The position numbers and the translations under genes were made by a program. A stretch of 64,000 nucleotides of DNA. It comes from Gerris lacustris (lineage: Eukaryota > Arthropoda > Insecta > Hemiptera > Gerridae). The stretch covers positions 46,637,574 to 46,701,573 of the forward strand of contig OX578278.1 in the NCBI GenBank assembly GCA_951217055.1, read 5' to 3'. Of the stretch, positions 34,657 through 47,289 are shown piece after piece (positions within the stretch are counted from its first letter, which is position 1; each line of letters opens with the position of its first letter). Under the pieces are notes generated by a model. It did no database searches, was not told where the DNA came from, and was given only the letters and a program-made list of their open reading frames with translations.

Positions 34657-34802
34657 AAAGAGACTACTAAGATATTTAAAATTTACTTTGAATTACAAAT
34701 TAAAATAGATAGGACGCGCACCCTAACAGGGCCGAGATGCCGACTAGGCAGGAGATTTAGAACACTATAAATCAAGGAGCGGTTACTGTTTCATTTTAGG
34801 GG

Positions 34803-35201
34803 GCGGTGCAGTATCATGGGACTCAAAAGAGCAAAATGTAATCGCTTTATCTAGTTCTGAGGCTGAATATGTTGCTTTGACACATGCCTCGAATGAAGCG
34901 ATTACACTTCAAAGAATTTTAAATGAAATAAATATGAAAAAATACTCGCAAACGCCAATCTTAATAAATTGGGATAACCAGGGAGCCCCAGGCATTTAGC
35001 AAGGAACTCTGTTCACCACAAACGTACAAAACACATTGATGTAAAATTTAATTACATTCAAAAACTTGTAAAAGACGGTACACGGTACTGTTGACAAAAT
35101 ATTTAGATACAAATAATATGGTAGCCGATGTCTTCACCAAAGGTTTAGACAGAATTAAACTTGGAAGACATTTATCTAAATTAGGTTTAAACGATGGCTA
35201 A
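34803..35201 (+). pseudogene. Ty1/copia RNase H remnant
   Basis: The last ~130 codons of a copia-type polyprotein, the RNase H domain. SWDSKEQNVIALSSSEAEYVAL carries the family block (20-residue excerpt: DSKEQNVIALSSSEAEYVAL), with the catalytic Glu in SSSEAEY; NWDNQGA carries the next Asp. After a one-base frameshift near 34990 (hidden by a TAG at 34997), the frame continues ARNSVHHKRTKHIDVKF, equal to the HKRTKHID motif, and after a second shift near 35085 LLTKYLDTNNMVADVFTKGL to the stop at 35199-35201. Gag, protease, integrase and reverse transcriptase are missing. Direct repeats on either side may be LTR pieces. Confidence 0.85.
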
Positions 35202-35395
35202 TTTATCTTTTTTTAATAACTTCTGTTAAAATCTCGTTACAGATTTTTTTATTAATTAGTTACCTTATCAAATAGACTTCAGAAAGATCTGATTATTTAA
35301 AAAATCAAGTTTTTCTTAAAAATAAAAAATGTATGTGATTTATGTCGATAAAAAGGTAAAAGAGAAAAGTTTCCTAGAGAGGGCTTTATTAAACA

Positions 35396-35460
35396 TTGGC
35401 TTGACATAATGTCAAATATGTACAAGTTCTACACAAGTAAACTTTTTCTTTTTATGTAAA
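35396..35460 (+). repeat. direct repeat flanking copia remnant, right
   Basis: Counterpart of 34383-34450, about 200 bp after the copia stop codon, where a 3' LTR would be expected. Confidence 0.45.
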
Positions 35461-37020
35461 AACAAAAATAAAATCATTGCTTATTCACACTGCAACCTTG
35501 TATTATATAATTAAATAAGATTAGCAATCTGCAACAACCCATATAATATATTTGTCCTCCACTTTTATTTAACACCCCACTTGACGCATTTCCCTTGATT
35601 TGGTCGGGTACATTTTTGGAACTTCTGCATTTTTCATGTTTTTTTTTTTGGAACATTACACATCACATATTATCTGCAAAGTTTAAAATTTTTGGGTTAG
35701 GTAATTTTGGAGATCACGTGTGCTATTGACAGAGGCAATTGCAGGAAATTGTGAGAGTACACGGTTTTGTCTATGGACCTTAATAAAATGAACATTGAAC
35801 ATATTATATACCCTACACAACACATATTAATTTCTAATCTAATTTAAAATAAATTAAAAATCAAAACGTTTTAATTAGATATAGAATTTTGTTTAGCCGA
35901 GTGGCTATAGGGCTTACATCCTAGACGGAGGTATATAAGACCTAAAGAGAAAACACTTGGTTTTGTCCTTGACCGAACATGAACATGAATGCAAACACTT
36001 TTAACTCACGAAATTTACATGCTGTATAATTTAAGGAATGAGTATAGATATTCATATTGAAACCCTCACTTAATTGTTATTATTTATAAATTCATTGTTA
36101 TAATATCTAACTAAACAAACGAATTTCACTTAATAATTAAATAAAAACTATTTTATAATATTTAAATATATTTATGTCATATATATTTATTATGGTATAA
36201 TTAAAACATAATTTAAGATGCCTCTACATTTCAGGGTCGAATTAACTGAAGTAAACTTGATGGCGCGTGTTCCAGATAAGTGGATAAATAACATATTACA
36301 AGATTTAAGATTATTTTTAATCTTAATATTATGATTTACGGTTATGAAAGTATCTGTATGATAGATTTTTTTTCTATTTTACCTTTCTCTCTCTAATCAA
36401 AAGAAGTAAAGCTAATTTATGGTAAGTATAAGGTTTTAGAATGAGTTCGTGGGACTGAGTGAGATGCTTTTGTGTAAGAGAAGTTAGTGATAATAATTAT
36501 GATGGTATGTGTGTGAGTGGATTAGTGATTAAGTTCGGTGTGTGAGTGAATGGCTCGTGCCGTCAGGTTGTGCCAGGTGATGTGCACCTGCTTCTAGGTT
36601 GGATTGACCCACAAACCAGTGCAGCCACTGTACCCTTCTTGTACCTCCAACAATTCCCTCCAGATTCACCTGTCTTTTTTCATTCTAAACCCACTCAAAC
36701 TGACCATCTTTTTTTAATATAATCATCTGACCATGGATAATGTTACACTCTTTCTCGCTTGTTTTTATTACTCTATGTCTCATTTAAATTACTCATTAAA
36801 GTATCTCGTTATTTCAATAAAATCATATCTTTATGCAATAGCTCAGTATTTTTTTTTATAAAGATTTTGAAATTTGATATCGTTATTTTATATCAGGTAT
36901 AATGAAAAATAAATATAGAAAAATTGAGCTTAAATAATATTGTTTTTCAAATCCTAAAAGATCCCCCCTTGGGAGGTGTAAAATATCGGAAATCGGGGGT
37001 GGGGGGGGGGGGATAATTCC
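35461..37020. other. no recognised gene
   Basis: AT-rich sequence. At 35897 a tRNA A-box match (TAGCCGAGTGG) occurs without a B-box; at 36560-36690 there is a less AT-rich, pyrimidine-rich patch. G and C runs lie at 36962-37012. Nothing else is supported. Confidence 0.45.
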
Positions 37021-37560
37021 AAAATGGCGGCAGATATTAAATTGAAATATAGAGGATTATTTACATTATAGAAAGGTAACATTGGTGCGAATTTTAGCTC
37101 AATCAGCGAAATAGTTCTGAAATTATTTAGCTTAAAAGTTTTTAAAGTTCAAAAGTAGAAATTTTTAAAATGGCGGCAGATATAGAAATGAATTCTTGTG
37201 TCAATGTTTGTCTTATAAAGAGGTATAATTGGTACAAATGTCACCGTAATCGGAAATTGAGGCCCGTTATTGTTATTTATAAATGAAAACAAGACCTTTC
37301 CTATATAAAAATCAAAAGTTGATATTTTAAAATGGCGGCAGATATTAAGATAAAATATGGAGGACTTATTTATCTTATAGAAAGGTATCATTGGAGCGAA
37401 TTTTAGCTCAATCGGCAAAATAGTTGAGAAATTATTTAGTTTTAAAGTTCAAAAGTCGATATTTTAAAAATGGCGGCAGAAATTGAGTGGTTATGTTTTT
37501 CTTATAAAGAGGTATGATTAGTGCCAAATTCAGCGCAATCAGACATTTTTTTCAATTTTT
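37021..37560. repeat. tandem repeat with two alternating unit types
   Basis: Units begin aaaatggcggcagat at 37021, 37167, 37329 and 37467. Units 1 and 3 share gaggattattta/tagaaaggta.cattgg.gcgaattttagctcaat; units 2 and 4 share cttataaagaggtat.att. The array is thus two copies of a ~300-bp compound unit. Confidence 0.8.
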
Positions 37561-38133
37561 TACCATCACAAATTTATGACTAAATGTAAAGACTAATTTT
37601 TGTACCAAGTTTCAACTCACTAGCTTAAAAACTGTGGGGGTTATGCGTGACACAGACATCCAGCAAAAAACCACTCAAATTGTTTTAAAAATACCAAAAA
37701 AGGAAAATCCCGTGGAAATTTTTCTTTAGGTAAGGAACGGTGAAAATGTTCCTGACAGGATATTATTACTTTATGAAGTAGTGTGCTTATTTAGTAAGGG
37801 GAAAAAGAAGATAAAAATCATCGATTTAACAAAATAATAAAGTCAATATAAACATAAACCCGAGGGTAAAGAAGATAACAACGACATAAAACTGCCTTTT
37901 TTTCATCTTAATACTCAGTGAGTTCTTAAAATGAGGCCAGACATTAAAAAATTCTTTATTTTGGTTTACAGTTGAAATTTTATAATCAAACGTACATTTT
38001 GCACGAAATGTTGAATTCAAGTTATTTCTTTTTTTTACATGTCATTAAAAAGTGATATACCAATTTATAAGTTAATGAAATTTTGTTATGCACAGAAATA
38101 ATTATTTATATACATAATAAAATAATATATATA

Positions 38134-38139
<6 letters not shown>
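37561..38139. other. no recognised feature
   Basis: AT-rich sequence following the tandem array. Nothing identified. Confidence 0.5.

Positions 38140-38212
<73 letters not shown>
38140..38212. repeat. (AT)n microsatellite
   Basis: About 36 AT units. A 16-nt G run follows at 38275-38290. Confidence 0.95.
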
Positions 38213-38214
<2 letters not shown>

Positions 38215-38429
38215 ATGTAGCTAAAGTTGCCTTAATGATGCTATCAGAAAAATAATTTTACTCAAAATCATAAAGGGGGGGGGGGGGGGGCCCAACCTAA
38301 TTTAACTTATATGCGGGTTTAGCATACCCCATAATTTATTATAATTGTAATTTCTCCCCCTTTTCAACACTCTAATTTAAATTTCTAACCTCATATTTAA
38401 TTAAATTAAAATCCTATGAGGTAACACCT

Positions 38430-39340
38430 CACTATGTGATGTGATCGTTCTAAAGAACGATTATGTCTCCGATTCCAATAATTCCAAGACAGAAATCTGT
38501 TCCAGTTATCAGACATTTTTGATCCCGTTTCTGGCTGTTAGTCTGTCTCTCGCAATTCTTAAAAACTACTCTTTTGATCTTAATGAAATTAGGATGGCAG
38601 TTAATTAGCATTTAAAAAGTCCATTGTTGGTCCTATATAAGGTCCAATCTTCTGGTCCCATTTCCCTCCACCACATTTCTCCACCTGCCACCATTTCTCT
38701 TCCACATGTGCACACACATACATTTATTTACACCTTATCTTCAAAAATATTCATCTGATTTTATAAAACTTATCTGATAAAAGCTCACAGATTAATTTTA
38801 ACTGTCTGCGCTGTTTAAATGTTGGTAAATTGATACTTTAAATCATGTAAAAATCAAACCAATTTTGACTAATTTAAAAAAGGAGGGAAAATTGAGTAAA
38901 TTTAACATGAATAAAGTATCAATATAGCAATATTTTAAGAGCGCAGACGGTTGAATTATTCTTGGGTTATCTGCGGGCTACTTTAAACAAACCATTAAAA
39001 TGTCATAGAAATCAGATGAGTACTTTTGAAGATATACGTGTAAATAAATGTATGTCTGTGCGAATGTGGAAGAGAAATAAATAGGTGCAGAAGATTGAAA
39101 CTTATGCGGGACCAGCAATGTTATAACCTGGCTAATTATGACCTACCATCAAAATTTCAATAAAATTGGACGAATAGCTTTTAAGATATGTTGGTTCGCA
39201 AAAATTGAAGGACAGGCGGACACGGGACCCAAACTGTACCCAGATTTCTGTCTAGGAATTTTTGAAATCGGAGACATAAAAATTGTTCGTTCTTCAGAAC
39301 TGTCTCATATCTTTCGTTTCCTTTGGTAAGCTCGGAAGCA
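38430..39340. mobile_element. family B foldback element, ~910 bp
   Basis: The left half (38430-38880) and right half (38935-39340) are inverted versions of the same sequence. Examples are gatcgttctaaagaacgat / gttcgttcttcagaac, tgtctgcgct / agcgcagacgg, and cagattaattttaact / attattcttgggttatctg. Half-copies occur at 40578-40893 and 42005-42385. No coding frame. End points are approximate. Confidence 0.7.
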
Positions 39341-39779
39341 AAACGTGATCCATACTGCAAAAGCAAACGTGGATTTGGAGCACATACGAATTTGAAATTT
39401 TGATCTAGAAGAGAATTCTTCTCTAAGAAAATTAAATACCTATTACAAAACAAAAGAATCATTCGCTCATTCGATGGGTAATTATATGGGACATTTAACA
39501 TCAAATATTTTCTGAACGCTTTTTGAGTTCTTAGATTTAAATTTACTATTACTATGTAATATGAATCAGCTTTTTCACAAAATGATAAACCGATTTATTT
39601 ATATTGCCACTGTTTTCCCACTACATGTCGACGAACACTAGTCCGACCTAAGTCAGCAAGAGGGGAATGCCGCATAGACAAGAGGACCCACGTAGCGTTC
39701 TACACACAATCCTGGTCCAAAACAAAAATTTGCTACTGAAATCCACAACCATCATTTTTCCGTTTAAGCCAGTCTAGTG
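39341..39779. other. no recognised feature
   Basis: AT-rich sequence between the foldback element and the tandem array. Nothing identified. Confidence 0.5.
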
Positions 39780-40382
39780 TGCATATTTTAATTCAATTAA
39801 TTTAATTCCATTGGCAAAAGTTCGAGTTGACTCGGGCCTCATTTAATTTAATGTGCTTAACACCTAGGCCGAGACGGCAATCTATTGAACGCATCCCAAT
39901 TTATTTTGATGCATAATTTCCATCGACAAAATCGGGCCTACTAGCAATCAGGCCGATTCATTGTACTCATCCTAATCAATTCAATGCACTTAATTCTATA
40001 GCAAAAAATCCGGGCCTAGCTGTCAATAGGAGCAGTCTATTTTTACGAATCCAAATTCAATTCATTGCATTAGGATTCGTAATGAATCCTAATCGATAAT
40101 AAGGCCTAGTCAGCAAATGAGCCGATTTATTTCATGCATCCTAATTTAATTCAATAAATCGAATTCCATCAGCAAAAATCTCAGTCCAGCCAAAATCGGG
40201 CCGCTATAGTGTTTAATAGTTTTAGTTTCATCGACCAAAATCCGGGCCCAGCCGACAGTCGGGCCGGTATAGTGTTTAATAAATTCAATTCCATGGGCAA
40301 AATTCGGGCCCAGGCGACAATCGGGCCGGTATAGTGTTGAATGAATTTAATTCTATCGGCAAATCCGGGCCGAGCTTATTTG
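39780..40382. repeat. degenerate tandem repeat, ~70-bp unit, about 8 copies
   Basis: Units run aattcaatt.cat..gcaaaa.tc.gggcc.a.c.gacaatcgggccg.tatagtgttta. The last three copies (40190-40375) are much alike, and divergence increases leftward. Confidence 0.75.
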
Positions 40383-40499
40383 GGGTGATTAAGTGTATAC
40401 ACACCATAAGATAATACTTAATTAATTCCTTTTATTGGAAAATATTTACAGCCAATTCGAATGCATCTGTCATTACTGTGTTTTTTTGGTTTTAAGTGT

Positions 40500-40577
40500 A
40501 TGGCGGGTCTTAGGTATGTAATCATTTCGGGGGGGGGGGCCAGGGCCCCTTGGGCCCCCCCCCTGTGTACGCCACTG
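40500..40577. repeat. hAT-like right terminus with G/C runs
   Basis: Palindromic ggggggccagggccccttgggccccccc leads to a TACGCCACTG end at 40577, like the ends at 13389 and 54086. No left end was found. Confidence 0.35.
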
Positions 40578-40893
40578 GGTGGGAATAAATGTATGTTTGT
40601 GTGCATGTTAAAGAGAAACAAATAAGCGCAGTTGGTTGAAACTTATAATATGGGACCAACAATGGGCTATTTGTTATGACCAACAATCCAAATTTCATTC
40701 AAATCGGACGTGTAGTTTTTATGATATGTTGGTTCGCAAAAATTGACCAACAGGCAGACACGGAACCAAAAATGTTCCTTGATGTCTGAAACTGATTTAT
40801 GTCTTAGAATTGTTCAAATCGGAGACCAAAAAATGTTTCGTTCTTCAGAACGATCTCATAGCTTCCGTTGCCTTGGGTAAGCTCGGAAGCAAA
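40578..40893 (+). repeat. family B half-copy
   Basis: Matches the right arm of 38430-39340: ggttgaaactta, gggaccaacaatg, gatatgttggttcgcaaaaattga, gttcgttcttcagaac and ggtaagctcggaagcaaaac. Confidence 0.65.
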
Positions 40894-42004
40894 ACTAGGA
40901 ATCAAGCGAAAGCGATTCAGTTTATAGCTAAACCATCGTCTCAGATTTTGAAAGTAATAAATATTTATCCGGAGCGATCAAATTAACGAATTAGTCAAAT
41001 CAAAATTCGAATGTTTCCATTGCTAATAATCGAACTTTAACATTAACATCTTTACCTAGACTTTAACTATACTTGTTGCTAGGAATATTCTTATATTTAA
41101 ATATTTCTTATTTAACAACAATCTGTATAGAGGTGAGGACTTTAGAATTCGGGGGCTTTAACCCTTTAAAAGTTTCGAAGGGAAATAAACTCCCAAATCC
41201 AGGCTAGCCAGTAGGTCGAAGGTACCTGGCGCCACTGAGACAAAATGGGGGAAAAATTAAAAGCTTTAAAATCACTGCAGCTGTCATCAATCAGCTGCCG
41301 TTCAAAAATAAAAAATGAGCTAATCAAGAAATTAATCCTAATATTACCTTCTAAAGAATGAAAATTCACTTTACAGCAAGAATAAATAAAGATTTTTTTT
41401 TATTCTTAACTATAGCCCAAGGCTTCGGCTTTAAACCCTTTGAACAGAATCAAGAAAACAGAAACAGTCCAATCATAACTTTACCTAATTTTATTTAATT
41501 TCAAGAAAGCTCACTTTTTTTAAGAAAGCTATACATGATTAGTACTACTTGATCAACCAGCGTTATAATAAATGGTATGAGTGAAGTATGCCTAGTATAA
41601 AATATCAATTTTGATAGAGATGGTACCGACATAATAACGTGTATTTAGGACATAAGGTAAGAGCTAGCGCCGGCCCAGCATTATGAGCAGGAACTCTAAC
41701 TCCAGCTGCCTTTCAAGTAAAGGGTCTATAAAATTCTTCTATAAACTGTGATTTGCATTTATATATTACATATTTTTAAAGAATATTTAAATATAATATA
41801 TGTAAGGTATACCTTGTTGCTTCGAATAAAAATAATTCGTCTCTCCACTAAAGAAATTGTTGAGAGTAAAGGTGCATTTCACCAAAAACTAATTAATAGC
41901 ACAAAAAGAGAGAAATGCGAAAAAAGGGTTTAAGTTTAGGCTGTGGATTTAAATTTAAACCATACTTAAAGAGAAACATAAATCATGACGTATATATTTA
42001 TACA
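40894..42004. other. no recognised gene
   Basis: AT-rich sequence without supported features. Open frames up to 67 codons look like chance. Confidence 0.5.
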
Positions 42005-42385
42005 TTTTGCTTCCTATGGCTTGGTAAGGTAAATGGAAGCATTGCGATCGTTCTGAAGAACTATCGCTATCGCTTCTCTTAATAGAAAAATTCCTCGGTA
42101 GAAATCCTTTTTTTGGTCTCGTGTTAACGAACCAACATTTCTTAAAAAGATCATCCGAATTTGATGAAATTTGGATGGTAGGTCAATATTAGCCTCTTGT
42201 TGGTCCCATATTAATTTTATCAGCCTATACGATCAATAAATAATGCTAAATTATCCTTTTATTCATGAAGAAAAAAAATAAACAATTATGACAGTTTAAA
42301 AAAAGTGGGGGGGGGATAAATTAGACTGTAATGGGTGCAAAAGCAAAACATTATTAACGTACACGATAGGATGTGAAGAAGCTTT
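42005..42385 (-). repeat. family B half-copy, inverted
   Basis: Matches the left arm of the foldback element: gatcgttctgaagaac, ttaacgaaccaacat, tttgatgaaatttggatggta and ttgttggtccca, ending in a G run. Confidence 0.6.
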
Positions 42386-42881
42386 GTTCCACACTAATTG
42401 GCAGACTGTTGAAAGAAAATATTTGCCTTCGACGAATGTTTGTTGCTGGCACTCAGGAAATCAAAGACGAGATTCAAAATGATGAATGTTTCATCACAGT
42501 TAATCGAAAAAAAATTATTTATATTCTATATTTATTGTCATACTCACATTTTCAAGACAGTAATAATAAAAATATCCTATTCCAAAAAAGGTATTTTTAT
42601 AGCCTAAATAACGTTCATACATTGTTAACATATTTTACAATAACGTCATAAAACAAACATTAAAAGACAAAACATAAAACAATAATTAATAGATGAAGAG
42701 GGTAGAGAGCTGTTTTTATCTTTCAATGGTATGGATGTTTTAGTATCAAAGTAAATCAGAGTAGTCAGGACTGTTAGCCAAAGAGGAGGAACAAACTTTC
42801 AAGATCGGGAAAAGTGCTATTTAGTGGGACAATAAAAGTTGATTTGTGGGAGGATTGAGCGTAATAAGAATACGAGTGGTG
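42386..42881. other. no recognised feature
   Basis: AT-rich sequence. Nothing identified. Confidence 0.5.
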
Positions 42882-43800
42882 TCGCGGGACACCCGGTTGA
42901 ACGAAGTGCGTTACGCTTTTCATTAAATATTAATTATAAAATCACACTACTAAGTATACGATGCTAACTACTTATGCATGGCGCATGGCGGAGTTAAGGC
43001 AAAAAGAACAGATTTTTTTATTTAATTTATAATTATTTATAAGTACGACTATATACAAATATGATATAATATAAATATAAATGGAATATTGAGAAAATAG
43101 ACAAATCATATTGAGTTGTTGATAGTTAAAGAGTATGATTGTAGTAGAGAGTCTAATGGGGGAGCCACCCTGCATTCCTACTATTCCACCCACTAACTAC
43201 ACGCTCCGGACATCTCCTTTTCAACAATTCAAAATTATAAGATGTATCACTTCACTACAAAAAAACTTCTGCCTACATCGAGTTGAAATTTTACATGCCT
43301 GTTTCAATTGTACTTTAACCGATGTATATGAAGTTTTATTAAGTCGTTACGTTAGAACGTAACATATCCGTAAAAACTTTATTTGTCTTTATTTAAAACG
43401 TTTAGGTCTGCTTTAATAGTTTTAACGATCTTTATCACTTCATAGAGGTATCGCTTGTTTTAACTTAAAAAAAAACAAAAAAAAACGGTTGTATGATCGA
43501 ATAGGTGATGATGAAATCGTATCCCGTTACGTCCTGAAATTTCAATTTTACATTTGAAGCTTACGTTTACGTAAGCGTTGCGGGCGAACGCTTAGGCGGA
43601 TAACGTTGTCCAAAGAAGTCCTGGGCATTGGCATTGGTAAAATGAACATGTGTACCGAATTTCAACTAAATCGGTCAACTTTTACTCAAGTTCTTATCAT
43701 CGGTCGGTTTTGTGACGGTCAATTTTGTTACGGTTCCATTTTTTCGGATTCACTCCCGGACTCCCGGCGTTGTAACGTCCGATAAGGAACTTCGTTCCAA
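42882..43800 (+). repeat. dispersed repeat family D, copy 2
   Basis: Starts gtcgcgggacacccgg, passes through the blocks shared with 11028-11690, and ends ggaacttcgttcc. The end is the inverted form of the GAACGAAGTTCC seen near the start of copy 1, hinting at inverted termini. Confidence 0.6.
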
Positions 43801-43938
43801 AAAAATTATTTGGACCAAAATTTCCTAGATCAAGAAGGTTATTTACCCCAGACTTCTCTGGTTGACCAAGGGAAGGAAACCACATATTTATAGGGCAAAT
43901 TTACTTTAGCTGTGACCAATACAACTTCTTTACGAATA

Positions 43939-44050
<112 letters not shown>

Positions 44051-45264
44051 CCCACACGAAGTCTAATATTAACTCTATCGACATGGCTTAGGATGTCAAA
44101 CTTTTATTCTTTTATAAAATGCTCATTTTAAATCATGTATTATTAATGATGATAATGATTTAAAGCTGAGGTTACAAGGAATCTATGTACAGGATAGTTT
44201 AATTTATCCTTCCAGACATGAAACTCTTGCCTTGTCTCCACCTATTCTTTAATATTATTCATGAAGGGATCACCGACTTAAAATCAAGTAATCTTCATAC
44301 TAAAGGAAAATAGTAATTATTAATGATTAAATGCAAGGATAACTATACCTATTAGTTATAATATAAACACCTGTAATTAAAGCAATTTATGACACGATTA
44401 TCAATGCATTAGACCCTTTACAATTAACATTTTGAATTTATATTTATTTACAGAGAAAATCATTAATAAAACCAATAACAGTAAATCAAGTGATAAATAA
44501 CTTCTTAATCGGAAAGAGTTTGACTTATCTGTTCTATTAGATGTAGTTTCTAACAAAATTGTTTTAATTATATCGAATGAAACTTGGAAATAAAATATAT
44601 GGAAAAAAAAGTATAATCACGTTTTGTTTCAAATAAATCCAAAAAACTTCGCCTTTCGGTAAAGAGGTTTAGAGGTTTTATGCGGGAGGATCTAATTTTA
44701 AAAGTTTAAACCTATGAGAACCTCAAAAACCATAGATTTACATATAGCAGTAAATTAGTAAATAAAGTATATTCCGGAGGAAACATATTTAGAGTAAATA
44801 TAGCGTTGTGCCAACACAACCAATTTTGATTGAAATTAAAAAATGAGGAGTGAAGATATGCGAAGAAATAGATAATGACTATCCACCGTGAACTCAAATC
44901 GGCTATTAAACGAAGCAATAAAGCAAGCACTTATTTGCCTTATTGCCTCAATTAAGGATTCAAATTACAGCCTGTCTAAAAAAGTGATTGGTTCTAAACT
45001 TAGAAATTTACTTTGAGATCTCAAACCTCTTTCATTGATATTATCGATTATCCAGTCTATAAGCACTAAAGACAAGTGGCACTAACTTTAAATTTCTTTA
45101 TTAGTGGATTCAATTGGTTTTAATTCTTTTAGTTACATATATTACTAAAGCACAAAATGTGAGAGAAACGATATCTTTTTTATTAATAAATTCAAACGGT
45201 TACTCTATTATTCTCCTTTAAGAAAAAAAAGTAGAAGAAGATTTCCACAAAAACACCAATAATG
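44051..45264. other. no recognised feature
   Basis: AT-rich, apparently unique sequence. Nothing identified. Confidence 0.5.
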
Positions 45265-45610
45265 CCGGAGGACAGATTTGTGGCGGAGTAGAAGGGGAAG
45301 ACATGCGGGAGACGAGAGAACCCTGGCTGCCAGACTGCCAGTAGCCCCTCGTAGAAAGCAAAAGTGCCTTCAAATATCTTTAAGAAGCAGTGAAAGTGCC
45401 AGAGAAGGCATCCTTCACCTGTCCCTGAACCAAAATCTCAGAGGGGGTTTACAAGTATCAGCTGCTCTCGGCCATATAAACCTAATGCTTGATCCCCCGA
45501 CAACGCAAAAAACTGAGACTAAACTGCCTTCGGCCCGGGCACGCGCTCACGCTAATTGCACTTTCCGTTTCTTTAAATTGAGCCAGACGGGCCGGGCATA
45601 AATCCAAGGT
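45265..45610. other. GC-rich island in AT-rich surroundings
   Basis: About half G+C against roughly one third around it, with no similarity to repeats elsewhere in the window. It holds a 107-codon plus-strand frame of Arg/Ala/Ser-rich composition and a CATATAAACC box at 45474. It could be an exon, a 5' UTR/promoter, or an unrecognised repeat. Confidence 0.3.
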
Positions 45611-45966
45611 ACTAATTTATCCAGACGGCGAGTATATACGAAAACAGAGATTATATTATTTACTAACATTGGAACTCGAACCTGCCTTTATAATTAAGTT
45701 AATTGAAAGGACAAGATAACCAGAGTAACCAGGTAGAATGTCGTTTGATTAATACGCAGCTCGTCACACTCTCAAAGGACAAAGTAAAGAGATAAATTTA
45801 ATCATCCACCACTTAACCTTATTAGGGTTAAACATATATGATGGATATCAACACTTTAATAAATAAATATGAAGTATAAATAACACTTAAAAATAATTTG
45901 GATTATTTGTATACTTAGGCCACTCTACGGTTAATCTACAAGTATATGCAACAAGTTCTATTTTGG

Positions 45967-46179
45967 GCACTCCCCTTATAAAATAATGGAGAGGAGTAAC
46001 AATCTAAAGAAGGTGTACGGAATGTTCTTCTTTAGACTGATACTCCCCTTATCAAAACAGAAGTAGAATATTCCTTTGTCCCAAAGTACATTGGACTAAA
46101 AATTCCTTTTTATTAATAGCTATTTAGTCAAAGTTATTTTCATTCTAAACCAAGATAGGAGAGTAACAATCTAAAGAAG
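45967..46179. mobile_element. MITE family with TTCTTTAGATTGTTACTCC ends, copy 1
   Basis: About 80% like 54144-54376. It contains several copies of ggagtaacaatctaaagaag and its inverse, including an internal hairpin. The left end appears to have lost about 20 bp. Confidence 0.75.
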
Positions 46180-46499
46180 TACCCTAATTTGTAGGTTCAA
46201 ATTGTTTTATTCTTTGTAAGATAAATTTGGAGAATAATAAAATCAAGTCTTTTAATAAAAAAAAAAATCTATCCACGATAAAACCGTATTTCGAAGAATA
46301 CTTAAGGTATGTCTACACTTGTGCGCTTTCCTCTTTCTCTTCCCTTTCAACTTGCGCTTCCTCTTTCCTCTTCAACTTGCCTTAACGCATGCCTTTCGGG
46401 CATTCAATTCATTCCTCTTGAGGCATTCAATTTACAGTTTCTTCATATTTTAGTATGGATTTTATCGATAGATACAAAAGCGGCAATATAGCTATTTGA
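46180..46499. other. no recognised feature
   Basis: Contains a pyrimidine-rich patch with direct repeats of cttcctctttc and tcaacttgc (46325-46385). Nothing else identified. Confidence 0.5.
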
Positions 46500-46953
46500 G
46501 CCGATTACCTATTTTAAAAATCGGTACGAGGCAACTCAGACGAACCCCAACTTAGATTTTCCAGGGAAAACGGCTTAATATGGTTAGATCGGTATTTAAA
46601 TTAACTAAATTTTAGAATTCTTTAATCAATATCGGCGGAACCTTTTTCGAGATTTTTGTTTCATGTTTTTTTAAGAGTTGCTGAGAGGTAGCGGCCCCAA
46701 ATTTGGAGCTTAAATTAATTTCTCGAATTCACCTCTGGTATGATTTTTCTGAACACGAATGTCAAATTTCGTCAAAATCAGCCAAGTTTATAGGTTCCAC
46801 GCGTCTGCACAGACGACGTAAAGACGTTTTTTAAAAACCTCTTTTTGGGCTTGGTCCCCTTTGGACTCAGGGGACCTCAAAACGTGTAAATCCACCAAAG
46901 CCAAATCCTCGCGCCATCACAATACTTTCTCTTTATGTGAGAAATTAAAAAGT
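46500..46953 (+). repeat. dispersed repeat family F, copy 2
   Basis: Uninterrupted counterpart of 21905-22567, with the shared start, core and gcgccatcacaatactttctctt end. A short internal tandem duplication (46845-46875) differs between copies. Confidence 0.75.
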
Positions 46954-47200
46954 GCCCCGAAAAAAAACTTTTTTTTCTTTTTTTTTTAATTATTTTGAAA
47001 CTGACCGTCAACGCGCATATGGTCTCGGATTATTCTTATTATTTAGTTTCCTACATAAGTTTATTTTTGAAACCTTTAAGAATATTATACTTTAACTTTT
47101 CATTAGTTATCTTTTACTCTTTTCTTATAAATCAAATAATAAGCTAATGTATATAATTAATAAAATATTTCTTTTGCCAATGATGAAGAAGAAACATGAA

Positions 47201-47206
<6 letters not shown>

Positions 47207-47285
<79 letters not shown>
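47207..47285. repeat. (AT)n microsatellite
   Basis: About 39 AT units directly beside the left terminus of the long-TIR element at 47290. Confidence 0.95.

Positions 47286-47289
<4 letters not shown>

Noticed and set aside
37021..40382. CRISPR-like array
   Set aside because: The repeats are long, degenerate units without unique spacers, in a eukaryotic setting.
45278..45601. 107-codon Arg/Ala-rich frame as a protein gene
   Set aside because: Open frames are expected in a GC-rich patch; no domain is recognisable. The patch itself is kept as a finding.
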